From Anaerolineae bacterium (GTDB lineage Bacteria > Chloroflexota > Anaerolineae > Aggregatilineales > Phototrophicaceae), in NCBI GenBank assembly GCA_022843385.1, contig JALHNT010000012.1:1-64000 (forward strand): 64,000 bases of DNA, given 5' to 3'. The notes beneath the pieces were generated by a model. It was not told where the DNA came from and did no database searches. It was given only the letters and a program-made list of their open reading frames with translations. A program made the translations under genes and the position numbers. Of this stretch, positions 1 to 8,319 are shown piece after piece; the first letter of the stretch is position 1, and each line of letters starts with the position of its first letter.

Positions 1-1
1 T

Positions 2-1933
2 CAGGGCGGGCCGCACTTCAACATCGACATCGGTCACTTCATGGTGCAGGTGGCCGAGCAGAGCCGTGATGAAGAACTGGCCGATGCGGCGCGGGACGTG
101 CTGGCGGCGCTGCGCGAGGTGCTGATCTATGGGCAGGCCGGGACACAGTTAGAGCAGTTCACCAGCTACTACAACATCTACTTCCCCGAACGCAGCACCG
201 ATCTCTACCCGATCTACTTCGAGTGGACGCCGCTGCAAAGCTGGGCGCAGATGCTCCGCAGCTTCTTCGGTGGGGTCAGCGCCCGTTCGTCGGGCTTCCG
301 CGGCGTATCGGCTGCTCCTGCCGCCGCCCCCAGCCTGGTGCCGCGCGTCAACATCACCAACATCTATCCCGAAGCGGCGGTCAGCGTCAACTTGCCGGTG
401 ACGGTCTCGATGGAAGTGACCGGGCGCAATATCTCGCAGGGTGCCTTCACCGTCGATCAGATTCAACCGGATGGCACCGCCATTCGCCTGCTGTCGGCGC
501 GCATCGTCACCGAGGTGGTGGTCGATGGCGTGGCCGATTACATCAACCAGTGGAATCCCGGCGTGGATGACAGCGATTTCACCTGGGATACCGAGCTGCC
601 GGTGGTCAGCGATGGCGAGACCGAGAGCTTTGAACAGGTGACCACCTTCGACAGCGTATCGTCGATCTCCGGGCGCTATCGCTTCCCCGGTCAGGAACGC
701 TGGGTCGAAGTCACGGTGATCTTCAACGATGACCGCGAGACCGAAAGCGTCATCAGCCGCATCGAAGGGGCGGCCAGCGCGGCCCTGTCGCCCATCCGGC
801 TGGAGGCCGGCGGCGAGTTCCAGACCTATCGCTCGGTGGTCACGGCCGATGGGCGCGTGCGCATCGAACCCGGCACCAGCTTCATCTGGCCGGAAGACGG
901 CATCACCTATGAGTACAAGGCCGCGCCGGATGCCACCTATGATCTGGGCTTCCTGGTCGAGGCCGTCGGCGGCACGACCGGCTTCGGCAATGTTCAGATT
1001 GATGTCAACAACAGCGAAGCCGACCCGGAACTGGCCGGTTATGTCGATAACGACTGGGGCTTCATCTTCCAGCGCCCGACCGAAGACTGGTTCGGCGTCA
1101 ATTACTTCCCCGATGGCGAATTCCTGCAAACCAGCAGCTTCGATAATGAGCAGTTCATCTTCGTCTATCCGGTCTATGAGAGCGACGGCGACCTGCTGGA
1201 CATTGCCGAAGAAGTTCTGGGGCGCTATGACCTAGAGATCGATGGTCGCACCCGCGACATCGAAGTCGACGGGCAGGAAGCGCTGCAATTCGAGTTCAGC
1301 TACACCAACGACACCGGCGACTTCCTCGGTCGCGCCTTCTCGATCTACATCGAAGACCTGGAGCTGGGGCTGGTGTTCTCCGCCGAGGCGATTGATGAGG
1401 ATGATCTCGATTTCCTCTACGATCTGCTGGTCGATAACCTGACCTTCTTCGATGTGCTGGCTTTCCGCGAGAAGGACACCGGCTTCTGGGAGTCGGATAC
1501 CTTCGACAGCGAAGTGCTGCGCTACCCGATGCCCGTCAGTTGGGGTTACTTCGAAGAGGGCGACTGGTATGCCTATACGCCGGATGGCGATGAAGACAGC
1601 GCCAGCCGCGCCCTGATCCAGGAATTACGCAGCACCCGCGACGACGAGGCGGAAGTGCTGGCGGAACTCTTGCAGGACGAAGTGGAAGACAATGACGACT
1701 ATCAACTGGTCGGCACCGAGACTTACTACGGCGAGGTGAATACCTGGGAGATGGCGACTTACACCTACACCAACCGCGATGGCGAGGCTATCAGCGGGCG
1801 GATGTACGTGACACTGCGCGACGATGTGCCGTATGCGCTGTGGTTTGAAGCGCCAACCGAGGAATTCGACGCCACCTTCCGTCAGGTGTTCACCGTCGTG
1901 CTGGATGGCTTCCGCTTCATCGAGGAGCAGTAG
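2..1933 (+). CDS. Acidic secreted-type protein with two C-terminal repeated domains, 5' end outside window
   Basis: The frame is open from base 2, and residues upstream of the first ATG (position 41) read as protein (GGPHFNIDIGHF), so the true start probably lies before the window. I do not recognise the family. The visible protein is over 630 residues, rich in Asp/Glu, without membrane segments in the visible part. The last ~300 residues look like two related beta-rich modules, each opening with an aromatic pattern (DWGFIFQRP, then YPMPVSWGY) and closing on a hydrophobic strand (LLVDNLTFFD, VVLDGFRF), similar in feel to PsbP/DUF1795-like folds. A clear hairpin follows the stop. Function unknown; an extracellular or envelope role is inferred from composition only. 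Confidence 0.7.
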   Translation, partial: QGGPHFNIDIGHFMVQVAEQSRDEELADAARDVLAALREVLIYGQAGTQLEQFTSYYNIYFPERSTDLYPIYFEWTPLQSWAQMLRSFFGGVSARSSGFRGVSAAPAAAPSLVPRVNITNIYPEAAVSVNLPVTVSMEVTGRNISQGAFTVDQIQPDGTAIRLLSARIVTEVVVDGVADYINQWNPGVDDSDFTWDTELPVVSDGETESFEQVTTFDSVSSISGRYRFPGQERWVEVTVIFNDDRETESVISRIEGAASAALSPIRLEAGGEFQTYRSVVTADGRVRIEPGTSFIWPEDGITYEYKAAPDATYDLGFLVEAVGGTTGFGNVQIDVNNSEADPELAGYVDNDWGFIFQRPTEDWFGVNYFPDGEFLQTSSFDNEQFIFVYPVYESDGDLLDIAEEVLGRYDLEIDGRTRDIEVDGQEALQFEFSYTNDTGDFLGRAFSIYIEDLELGLVFSAEAIDEDDLDFLYDLLVDNLTFFDVLAFREKDTGFWESDTFDSEVLRYPMPVSWGYFEEGDWYAYTPDGDEDSASRALIQELRSTRDDEAEVLAELLQDEVEDNDDYQLVGTETYYGEVNTWEMATYTYTNRDGEAISGRMYVTLRDDVPYALWFEAPTEEFDATFRQVFTVVLDGFRFIEEQ

Positions 1934-1958
1934 CCCCCAGGATCAGCCAACATGACTG

Positions 1959-1992
1959 AATCGCAGGCGGGTGTTATGCCCGCCTGTTGATT
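1959..1992 (+). terminator. Hairpin after the first gene
   Basis: Perfect 8-bp stem CAGGCGGG/CCCGCCTG (1964-1971 and 1979-1986) with a 7-base loop and an outer AATC/GATT extension, 26 bases after the stop codon at 1933. The following bases (TTCTCATC) are only partly T-rich, so intrinsic termination is likely but not textbook. Confidence 0.6.
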
Positions 1993-2125
1993 CTCATCTC
2001 GACTTCCCTGTGTGCCACAGTGGATGAAGCACCTTCGGCCTTCCAGCGTCGTGCAGACTCGAGGGAGAAGAATGGAAATTGAAGCGCTCGGCTTAAGCCC
2101 AACATCGTAACGAATGGAGGCCAAC

Positions 2126-2326
2126 ATGGAATTTGAGGAATTGGGACTGAGCGAAAAGTGTTTGGAACGGGCAAAGCGGTCTGGGGCAGAAAATGTCGAG
2201 GAGATGATCGAAGTGCTAGATGAAAATTGGGGAGATACTGTTGACTATAGCGTTGGTATTGAGTGTTTGAATGAAATGGTGGATCGGCTTGAGGCATTAG
2301 GGCTATGGGTGCCACCCGGCGGATAA
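2126..2326 (+). CDS. Small alpha-CTD-like / helix-hairpin-helix protein
   Basis: 66 residues. The start at 2126 is chosen because GGAGG (2116-2120) sits 5 bases upstream; the in-frame ATG at 2114 overlaps that site. The first half (EELGLSEKCLERAKRSGAEN) resembles the C-terminal domain of RNA polymerase alpha subunit, whose typical pattern is ELxLSxRxxNxLKRAGIxTVxDL. The second half is a short amphipathic helix ending in GLWVPPGG. Free-standing alpha-CTD-like modules are known as small regulatory or unassigned proteins. No partner gene is adjacent. Composition is AT-richer than the flanking genes, like the WD40 gene downstream. Confidence 0.6.
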   Translation: MEFEELGLSEKCLERAKRSGAENVEEMIEVLDENWGDTVDYSVGIECLNEMVDRLEALGLWVPPGG

Positions 2327-2434
2327 TTCCACTTGCCCACGTCACGAAGTTGTTGGAAAGATATCCAGAAACGTGATCCCTATGCGACGGCATACCCATC
2401 AACAAAATGCTGATCTTGTAGATAAGGGCTGTGC

Positions 2435-3544
2435 TTGAAATACAGATACCTGTGGTTAGCGGTAATTGTCTTTGGGGTGATCCTGATTGTCGCAGGATAC
2501 CGCTTTTATATGTATCTTATACAACCATACGGTGAGTCACCGCCTCTTAACTGCTTTCCTGTCGATAGATTAGATGCTACCCCTGTCATTACAACTACAC
2601 CGACTCATGTCCTGGGATCGAATCCCCAGATTGAAGAAATTCAAACCATTCGAGTAAGTTCGGAACCGATACTTTATCTGGCGTACAATCATGATGGTTC
2701 TCAATTGGCAGCGGCTACCAATGGACAGGTATGGATTTTTGATTCTGACGACGCTGAACGCACCGAGTTAAAGGAAGTCTCAAGGACATTAGTGCGAGGT
2801 TTGGCGTTCAATCCGGTAAACGATGAGCTAGCTGTATTTGGTGGACACATAACCATTTGGGATACTCAGAATTATCGCAGGATAAAACAGATTGATGAGG
2901 GATTTGTCGAAAGTGTCGCCTATACAGACGATGGAACGCAGCTCATATTTTTAACCATCATAAGACAGGACACCCAAGATGAGCGCCAACTGCAAATATG
3001 GAGCACTAAGAATTATTCTAAAGATGCGACCATAAAATATCCGCATCTGGTTGACAGCTTTGCGATGACACCATTCGAGAATTGTGCTGTAGTCAAACAA
3101 CGAATGCTCGGTAGTTCGGGTGCCTATGACATGGCTTTGCTTGACTTAACCACTGGCGGTTGGAAGTTATTCAACCAGCAGAACGAGAGCATTCATCAGG
3201 TTGATGTGAGTCCAGATGGCAAAACAATAGCCAGTTTTAGCCGCACGGGTTTAAGTTTATGGAACACAGTCTCTGGAGAGCGGCTTCAGGCATCAGTTGA
3301 CAGTAACTCTTATATGGGTATGTTCTATAAACAAGGCCGACTTTTGATCGTTTTAGACATTTATAGAGATGATGGTCACAAGGGAAGCATTGCCCTTATT
3401 GACGTAGCAAGTGGTCAAAAGATTGCAGAAATCATGCGGAATCAAGCAGACCTCACTAACATTGTCATCCACCCAAACCAAGAGTATTTTGCCACTTCGA
3501 CGAATGATGGGCAGGTTATCATATGGAATATACGCCAGCAGTAG
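2435..3544 (+). CDS. Membrane-anchored WD40-repeat protein
   Basis: 369 residues with a TTG start (2435); no in-frame ATG is available before the membrane segment. Residues ~6-28 form a single hydrophobic helix, so the protein is probably an inner-membrane anchor with an extracytoplasmic beta-propeller. WD40-like blades end in patterns such as GQVWIFDSD, GHITIWDTQ, LQIWSTKN, GLSLWNTVS and GQVIIWNIR. Such propellers are scaffolds; no partner is visible. The gene is markedly AT-richer than most of the window and lies directly before repeat R1, which suggests acquired DNA. Function beyond protein interaction cannot be said. Confidence 0.75.
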   Translation: MKYRYLWLAVIVFGVILIVAGYRFYMYLIQPYGESPPLNCFPVDRLDATPVITTTPTHVLGSNPQIEEIQTIRVSSEPILYLAYNHDGSQLAAATNGQVWIFDSDDAERTELKEVSRTLVRGLAFNPVNDELAVFGGHITIWDTQNYRRIKQIDEGFVESVAYTDDGTQLIFLTIIRQDTQDERQLQIWSTKNYSKDATIKYPHLVDSFAMTPFENCAVVKQRMLGSSGAYDMALLDLTTGGWKLFNQQNESIHQVDVSPDGKTIASFSRTGLSLWNTVSGERLQASVDSNSYMGMFYKQGRLLIVLDIYRDDGHKGSIALIDVASGQKIAEIMRNQADLTNIVIHPNQEYFATSTNDGQVIIWNIRQQ

Positions 3545-3667
3545 GAAGTTGATCTGGATCTGTGGCTCCGCCTTAATTTTTCACAAACGACCTGCGCCTC
3601 AAGTGAGGTTCGCCTAACACAGACGGATGACAGTCGCGCAGACGGTCAGTGCTCAGGGCGAATCGCG
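3545..3667. other. Short non-coding stretch before R1
   Basis: No convincing gene, RNA or terminator between the WD40 stop and repeat R1; no T-tract hairpin was found. Confidence 0.5.
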
Positions 3668-3826
3668 CTCCCTCAACCTCGATTTTTCTCAACCATTCTC
3701 TAACCACCTGCCGACTGCCTTAACATCTCCCCTCCCGCAAAACGGTTAACGCCAACTCAGCTTAAGTCGTACCAAAAAGTTTACCAAAAGTTCACCCATA
3801 AGCGGGCAATCGGGCGTATCCTTCTC

Positions 3827-3854
3827 GTAGGGGCGATTCGCGAACCGCCCCTAC
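3827..3854. repeat. 28-bp near-perfect palindrome (R5 family)
   Basis: Arms GTAGGGGCG and CGCCCCTAC around TTCGCGAA, with one mismatch (A at 3836). It differs by one base from the perfect 28-mer at 36061-36088, and its arm pattern resembles 61702-61729. REP/MITE-like hairpin, here at the junction after block 1 of R1. Confidence 0.8.
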
Positions 3855-4040
3855 AACCCACTGGCAGCGCGCCACAACCGGAACTGCCACTGCCGCCGCC
3901 GCCACAGGGTAGTCGTCAGTCATCAGTCAATAGTCGGTGGTCGATAGACTGAAAGCTGAGGGCTGAAAGCCAAATGTCACAAAATGCACGTTTGACTTTG
4001 ACGACTTTGACGACTTTTGTGACTTTTGCGGGGCATGGAC

Positions 4041-4185
4041 GCTGCGGGTTAAAGCACTTTAAGAATTAAATCAGGTAATACTCTGGCGGACGTGCCGTTG
4101 CACGTCCCTACACCAATCGGTCATTCGTAGGGACACCCAACGGGGTGTCCGCGTAAACCGTTATCTGTATATTTTCTTAACCTGC
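4041..4185. repeat. Dispersed repeat R2, copy 1
   Basis: Starts GCTGCGGGTT and ends near TATTTTCTTAACCTGC. It carries two hairpin modules with CGTT or AACG loops (GGACGTGCCGTTGCACGTCC, and GGACACCC/GGGTGTCC). A second copy is at 37576-37717 and a rearranged partial one at 31643-31716. It sits between blocks 2 and 3 of R1 and is absent from the other R1 copy, so it was probably inserted there. Confidence 0.75.
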
Positions 4186-4562
4186 ATAAACCCACAGCTA
4201 TCCAGGGTGGTAAGCCTACTGAAAGGGCTGAAGGTGGAGACACACTACGGGCAGCCTGCTTCAGCAGGCTTTGGAAGCGATAGCCGGGGGCTTGAGCCTC
4301 CGGCAGCCTGGAAGCATGATTCACAAACTGCAAAAACGGACGGAGCAGAATTTGACGCATTTGCAGAATTTTACGCAGATTTGCTCGGTTTCGCTCTGTG
4401 TCCTCTGTGTTCTCTGTGTTGGTCTTTATGTCTTTGTCGTTGTTATTGTGTCTGTCCGACGACGACGACGACACAAAAGATGTGTACAGCGGGCAACCCA
4501 CCCTTCCCCGCCTCGGCGGCGCTGTCCTATACTGATACAGCATATCAACAAGGACATCAGAC

Positions 4563-5438
4563 GTGATGACGATTCAACAGCTCCTCCTCGACCCGCTGGC
4601 CCTGCCGTTCATGCAGCGCGCCTTCCTGACCGCCATCCTGATCGGGACCGTTAGCGGTGTGGTCGGCGTGTATGTGGTCACGCGCGGCATGGCCTTCCTG
4701 GGCGATGCGCTGGCGCACAGTGTGCTGCCGGGGGTGGCGATTGCCTTCCTCAACTTCGGCAACAATGGTCAGGCGCTGCTGGTCGGTGGACTGGTGGCGG
4801 GGGTGTTATCGGCGCTGGGGATCGGCTTTCTGACGCGCGGACGGCGGCTGGGGGAAGATACGGCCATCGGCATCGTCTTCGCTGGGACGCTGGCGCTGGG
4901 GATCGGCATCATCTCGACCGGGCAGAATTACGCGGTTGATCTGACCCATGTCCTGATCGGCAACATCCTGGCCGTCGGTGGCGATGACCTGCTGCTGATG
5001 GCGCTGGTCAGCCTGGTGGTGATCGCAATCATCGTCCTGCTGTATAAGGAACTGCTGGTCGTCTCCTTCGATCCGACGCTGGCGCAAACGCTGCGCCTGC
5101 CCAATGAAGGGCTGCGCCTGCTGCTGCTGGTGCTGCTGGCGGTGACGGTGGTGGTCGGGGTGCAGGCGGTGGGCGTGGCGATGGTAGCGGCCATGCTGGT
5201 GACTCCGGCAGCGACGGCGCGCTTCTTCAGCAAACGGCTGCATCACATGATGCTGCTGGCCGCGGTCATTGGGGCCGTCAGCGGCGTGATCGGCATGTAC
5301 ATCGCCTGGCACGCCAGCATGGCTCCCAGCGCAGCCATCGTCCTGACCATGACCGCGCTGTTTGGCATCGCCTTCTGCTTCGCCCCCGGCAAGGGCTATG
5401 TCTGGTCGCTGCTGGGGCGCAGCGCCACGACCGCCTGA
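4563..5438 (+). CDS. ABC-3 family metal transporter permease (ZnuB/MntB-like)
   Basis: 291 residues, 8-9 hydrophobic helices, matching the permease of zinc/manganese importers. The N-terminal region ILIGTVSGVVGVYVVTRGMAF followed by LGDALAHSVLPGVA is the family signature. The GTG at 4563 is the likely start: AAGGA (4550-4554) lies 8 bases upstream, against 11 for the ATG at 4566. The ATPase and metal-binding lipoprotein that normally accompany it are not in this window: upstream is repeat R1 and downstream is a convergent MFS gene. It is therefore an orphan permease here, with partners encoded elsewhere or lost. Confidence 0.85.
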   Translation: MMTIQQLLLDPLALPFMQRAFLTAILIGTVSGVVGVYVVTRGMAFLGDALAHSVLPGVAIAFLNFGNNGQALLVGGLVAGVLSALGIGFLTRGRRLGEDTAIGIVFAGTLALGIGIISTGQNYAVDLTHVLIGNILAVGGDDLLLMALVSLVVIAIIVLLYKELLVVSFDPTLAQTLRLPNEGLRLLLLVLLAVTVVVGVQAVGVAMVAAMLVTPAATARFFSKRLHHMMLLAAVIGAVSGVIGMYIAWHASMAPSAAIVLTMTALFGIAFCFAPGKGYVWSLLGRSATTA

Positions 5439-5447
5439 ATCACGAAA

Positions 5448-6740
5448 CTAATCGCCAATCGCTGGCTCGGTGGCGGGAATGGGCGGCGCTTCGGCGCGGT
5501 TGATCTCCCAACGGCGCAGATCACCGCGCAGGATGAGCATCAGCACCGCTCCGCTGAACAACAGAATGGCGTTAATTTCGATAGCCGTTGAGACACCGAG
5601 ATACTCCGCCGCCAACCCGACCAGTAGAACGGCAACGGTTTGCAGGCCGAAGGTAATCATGGTGAACAGGCTGAGGACGCGCGCCCGCAGCCCCGGCGGC
5701 GACATGAACTGCACCAGACCGAGCGACGTCGCAATCACCGTCGGCGCGCCCATGCTGCCCATCAACAGCGCCAGCGCCGAGAGCGGCAGGCTGCGCGAGA
5801 GGGCGAACACCACTAACCACAGGCTGATCCAGATGGTTGCGCCGGCAATCATCAGGCCGCTGCGCTTGTAGGACTGTGCCAGCGGCATAATCAGGACCAC
5901 CGCGATCAGCGCGCCGGCTCCAGAAGCGCTTTGCAGCACGCTGTAGGTCTGGGCATCGCCGTTCAGCAGCTTGTCGGCCACTGCCGGAAGCTGACTCATG
6001 ATGATCGACAGCACCAGAAACACGACCAACGTGGCGAAGATGAACAGGTCGATCATACGCGGCTGGGTACGGATGAAACGGAGCGCTTCGTTGACATCGC
6101 GCAGCGGGGTAATCGGGCCGGACTTGGTGGAGCGTACCTGGTTTGAACGCACGGCGATCAGGCTGGCGATGACGGCCAGGAAGCTGATGCCATTCAGCCA
6201 GAAGGCTTCGGCCATTCCGATGCGGGCGACCACCAGGCCAGCGATGGCCGGGCCGATCATGCGGCTGATTTGCAGGATCATGGCGTTCAGATTGACCGCT
6301 TTGCGGACTTCACTGGTGCTGGATAAGTCGCCAAGAAACGCTTGCTGCGCCGGAAGATCGAAGGCTGCTACTACGCCCAATAACAGACTCAGGACATAGA
6401 CATGCCAGACCTCTGCCGTCTTGGTCGTTACCAGCACAGCCAGGGCGAAGGCCAGCAGCATCGCGCCGACTTGCGAGACGATAAGTAATTTGCGTCGATC
6501 CACTCGGTCAGCAATCGCGCCAGCCCAGGGGCCGAGAAAGAGAATCGGCAAGGCATTTAACATGGGAACGATGCTGCTGGCGGCCTCTGATTTGGTCAAC
6601 TCCCAGACGAGCCAATTCTGCGCTGTTCCTTGCAGCCAGGTGCCGATGAGCGAGATAGCCTGACCGCCGAGGTACAGGCGGAAGTTCGGAAAGCGCAGCG
6701 GCGAGAAGCTGTCGCGGAGCGTGGACAGGACGCTCGTCAT
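5448..6740 (-). CDS. MFS exporter, EntS/MFS_3-like
   Basis: 430 residues with about 12 membrane helices. The N-terminal FRLYLGGQAISLIGTWLQGTA and the loop GAIADRVDRRKLLI are typical of the MFS_3 group that includes the enterobactin exporter EntS and many putative drug exporters. Start ATG at 6740 with GGAGG ten bases upstream. An 18-bp perfect palindrome lies 48 bases upstream of the start. Same strand as the PPOX, DUF6069-like and MarR genes, so a small regulated efflux/detoxification locus is plausible; the substrate is unknown. Confidence 0.85.
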   Translation of the reverse strand: MTSVLSTLRDSFSPLRFPNFRLYLGGQAISLIGTWLQGTAQNWLVWELTKSEAASSIVPMLNALPILFLGPWAGAIADRVDRRKLLIVSQVGAMLLAFALAVLVTTKTAEVWHVYVLSLLLGVVAAFDLPAQQAFLGDLSSTSEVRKAVNLNAMILQISRMIGPAIAGLVVARIGMAEAFWLNGISFLAVIASLIAVRSNQVRSTKSGPITPLRDVNEALRFIRTQPRMIDLFIFATLVVFLVLSIIMSQLPAVADKLLNGDAQTYSVLQSASGAGALIAVVLIMPLAQSYKRSGLMIAGATIWISLWLVVFALSRSLPLSALALLMGSMGAPTVIATSLGLVQFMSPPGLRARVLSLFTMITFGLQTVAVLLVGLAAEYLGVSTAIEINAILLFSGAVLMLILRGDLRRWEINRAEAPPIPATEPAIGD

Positions 6741-6787
6741 GACGGGGTGCCTCCAAAAAGGGTGTTGTGGCGCGGGACGATGAGAAT

Positions 6788-6805
6788 TCGATGACCGGTC
6801 ATCGA
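6788..6805. promoter_or_regulatory. 18-bp perfect palindrome, putative operator of the MFS gene
   Basis: TCGATGACCGGTCATCGA reads identically on both strands and lies 48 bases upstream of the MFS start. It is unlike the TTAGCC-type MarR sites further upstream, so another regulator is implied. Operator role is inferred from symmetry and position. Confidence 0.5.
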
Positions 6806-6872
6806 TAATCCTTACTCATTGTCGGGGAAAGCCGCCTGACCTGCAAGCGCCACCGTCCCGCTTAAAGCAGCC

Positions 6873-7295
6873 TTAACCCATGATGTTGATGATGACACGC
6901 TCGACTTTCAGGCGAATCGTGATGCGCTCCCGCGACAGCAGCTCCAGGATGCGCGGATCAGGCGGCGGGCCAGAGGGGATCGCCATCGAAGACGCCTGGT
7001 AGCGCGCCCCCAATTGACTGTAAAGCGCACGCCCCGGATCAGGCGACAGGGTCACGCTGCCGCTGACAGTGACATAGCGCATCCCATCTTCGATGCACAG
7101 CGACAGGCGCGGATCACGCAGCAGGTGTTTGTGCTTCAGGCTGCCTTCCGGCGTATTGATGATCACATCATCGCCATCCAGCATGTACCAGACCACCGTC
7201 TGGTGTGGCATCCCATCCGAGGCAATGGTAGCCGCGACTGCGAAACGCGGTTCTTCCAGAAACGCGCGAGCCACATCGGTCAATTGTGTTGTCAT
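6873..7295 (-). CDS. PPOX-class (pyridoxamine oxidase-fold) F420/flavin-dependent protein
   Basis: 140 residues, the usual size for the TIGR03618-like PPOX group. The N-terminal region has the split-barrel pattern RFAVAATIASDGMPHQTVVW, followed by INTPEGSLKHKHLLRDPRLS. Members bind FMN or F420 and reduce small substrates. Start ATG 7295 follows GGAGGAG by four bases. Lies between the MFS exporter and the DUF6069-like gene on the same strand. Cofactor cannot be decided from the sequence alone. Confidence 0.8.
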   Translation of the reverse strand: MTTQLTDVARAFLEEPRFAVAATIASDGMPHQTVVWYMLDGDDVIINTPEGSLKHKHLLRDPRLSLCIEDGMRYVTVSGSVTLSPDPGRALYSQLGARYQASSMAIPSGPPPDPRILELLSRERITIRLKVERVIINIMG

Positions 7296-7356
7296 ATGCT
7301 CCTCCTAATTCCCTGATGATTGGTTAACTTTGTGTCGGGTCGGTTAAACGCCTGGC

Positions 7357-7800
7357 TCAGGCGCGGGCGCGGTTGGTCAGCATCCAGATCGCGACCACGC
7401 CGGCGACGACATGCATGATTTCCAGCACCAGCACGGTTGGCAAACCAACCACCGGCGCACCCGGCATCATACCGGTCATCAGCAGCAGCGGTTGAGCGAA
7501 GGACAGCACCAGAACAATGATGGCAACGGTGCGGAAGGTGCTGACCGGGCGCTGGCTGAAGCGCGGCATCAGGCTGAAGACCAGCGTACCCAGCATCACG
7601 CCGATGAACGTCGCGGCGATGACGGCGACGGCGAAAGGCGGCGAGGGCATATCGGGCGGGGTGATGTTGAACGGTATACCCAGCGCCGCAGCGATCAGAT
7701 AAACGACGACATTGACCGCGGCAGCGATCACCGCCGCCAGCAGGCCGGTTTGCCAGATGCGACTGGCGGGGGCAAGGGACTCGGCAGATTGTACAGACAT
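7357..7800 (-). CDS. DUF6069-like four-helix membrane protein
   Basis: 147 residues with four hydrophobic helices (~16-42, 54-76, 88-112, 121-142) and a short polar N-terminus. Resembles DUF6069 proteins, which have no established function and are often next to MarR/TetR-type regulators. AGGAG lies 6 bases before ATG 7800. The palindrome TTAGCCGGCTAA is 34 bases upstream, so control by the adjacent MarR protein is likely. Family name is from memory of the pattern. Confidence 0.7.
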   Translation of the reverse strand: MSVQSAESLAPASRIWQTGLLAAVIAAAVNVVVYLIAAALGIPFNITPPDMPSPPFAVAVIAATFIGVMLGTLVFSLMPRFSQRPVSTFRTVAIIVLVLSFAQPLLLMTGMMPGAPVVGLPTVLVLEIMHVVAGVVAIWMLTNRARA

Positions 7801-7834
7801 GATCGACTCCTGTTGAAATAGACAGCCAGCATCA

Positions 7835-7846
7835 TTAGCCGGCTAA
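7835..7846. promoter_or_regulatory. MarR-type operator upstream of the DUF6069-like gene
   Basis: Perfect 12-bp palindrome TTAGCCGGCTAA in the 66-bp gap between marR and the DUF6069-like gene. A near-identical site (TTAGCCGACTAA) lies in the marR leader, so both are proposed targets of the MarR protein. Confidence 0.65.
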
Positions 7847-7866
7847 GTAAAACCGTAAAAAAGGGG

Positions 7867-8304
7867 CTATTCGCTCCCCGTCAGATTGGCATGAACCTGG
7901 AGCAGCAGCCGGCGCAGTACCACCCGCTCATCCAGCGTCAGGTTCGCCAGCGTGCGTTGTTCCAGTTGTGCCCAGGCTTCCTCAACTTCGCGCTGTTTTT
8001 GCTGGCTGGCCTCGGTCAGGTAAACCCGTGAGACGCGGTTATCTTCGGCATCCATGCGCCGCGTGACCAACCCGGAAGCCTCCATGCGCGACAACATCTT
8101 GTTGACGGTTGGCGGCTGCACCCCCAACCGTTCGGCGAGCTGCGATTGCGTCTGCCCATCCTCTTCCCAGAGCTGCATCATAAACATCTCCTGCCCGGCG
8201 TGCAGACCGATGCAATTCAGGTTCTGTTCTGCCGTGCTGCGATGCGCTTTGCAAATCTGGATCAGCAGAAAGCTCAGGCTTTGTTCAACATGAATGGGCG
8301 GCAT
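7867..8304 (-). CDS. MarR-family transcriptional regulator
   Basis: About 145 residues. The winged helix spans ~residues 50-100 (QSQLAERLGVQPPTVNKMLS, then LVTRRMDAEDNRVSRVYLT), flanked by dimerisation helices. The ATG at 8304 is preferred because AAGGTG lies three bases upstream; the GTG at 8310 falls inside that ribosome-binding site. MarR dimers usually repress their own operon and release DNA on binding a small aromatic ligand. It heads the same-strand group with the DUF6069-like, PPOX and MFS genes. Two matching palindromes, one in each leader, support autoregulation and control of the next gene. Confidence 0.88.
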   Translation of the reverse strand: MPPIHVEQSLSFLLIQICKAHRSTAEQNLNCIGLHAGQEMFMMQLWEEDGQTQSQLAERLGVQPPTVNKMLSRMEASGLVTRRMDAEDNRVSRVYLTEASQQKQREVEEAWAQLEQRTLANLTLDERVVLRRLLLQVHANLTGSE

Positions 8305-8319
8305 GGTCACCTTGATTAC

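Larger units (their letters stand above)
3668..4478. repeat. Composite dispersed repeat R1, copy A (non-coding)
   Basis: Three blocks match a second copy at 52776-53264 in the same order and orientation. Block 1 is 3668-3831, with motifs CCTCGATTTTTCTCAACCA and AAGTCGTACCAAAAAGTTTA. Block 2 is 3972-4032, built on a 9-bp tandem unit TTTGACGAC. Block 3 is 4318-4478, which begins GATTCACAAACTGCAAAA and ends in a GAC triplet run followed by ACACAAAA. Copy A is longer because a 28-bp palindrome (3827-3854), AGTC/ATCAGTC-type low-complexity sequence (~3910-3970) and repeat R2 (4041-4185) lie between blocks. Open frames across it are not gene-like. No transposase or terminal repeats were found. Confidence 0.8.

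Noticed and set aside
149-1129. Long minus-strand open frame opposite the first gene
   Set aside because: Antisense shadow of a GC-rich coding frame; no ribosome-binding site and the composition is His/Arg/Ala noise. The same applies to other long antisense frames, e.g. 10585-11340 and 61903-63150.
3545-4562. Insertion sequence
   Set aside because: No transposase frame or terminal inverted repeats; repeats R1, R2 and R5 are non-coding.
4271-4654. Small frame in R1 with a hydrophobic stretch and RRRRR, with a similar one at 53038-53370
   Set aside because: The resemblance follows from the DNA repeat itself (CTCTGTGT words and a GAC triplet run). No ribosome-binding site, and the N- and C-terminal parts differ, so it is not treated as a gene.
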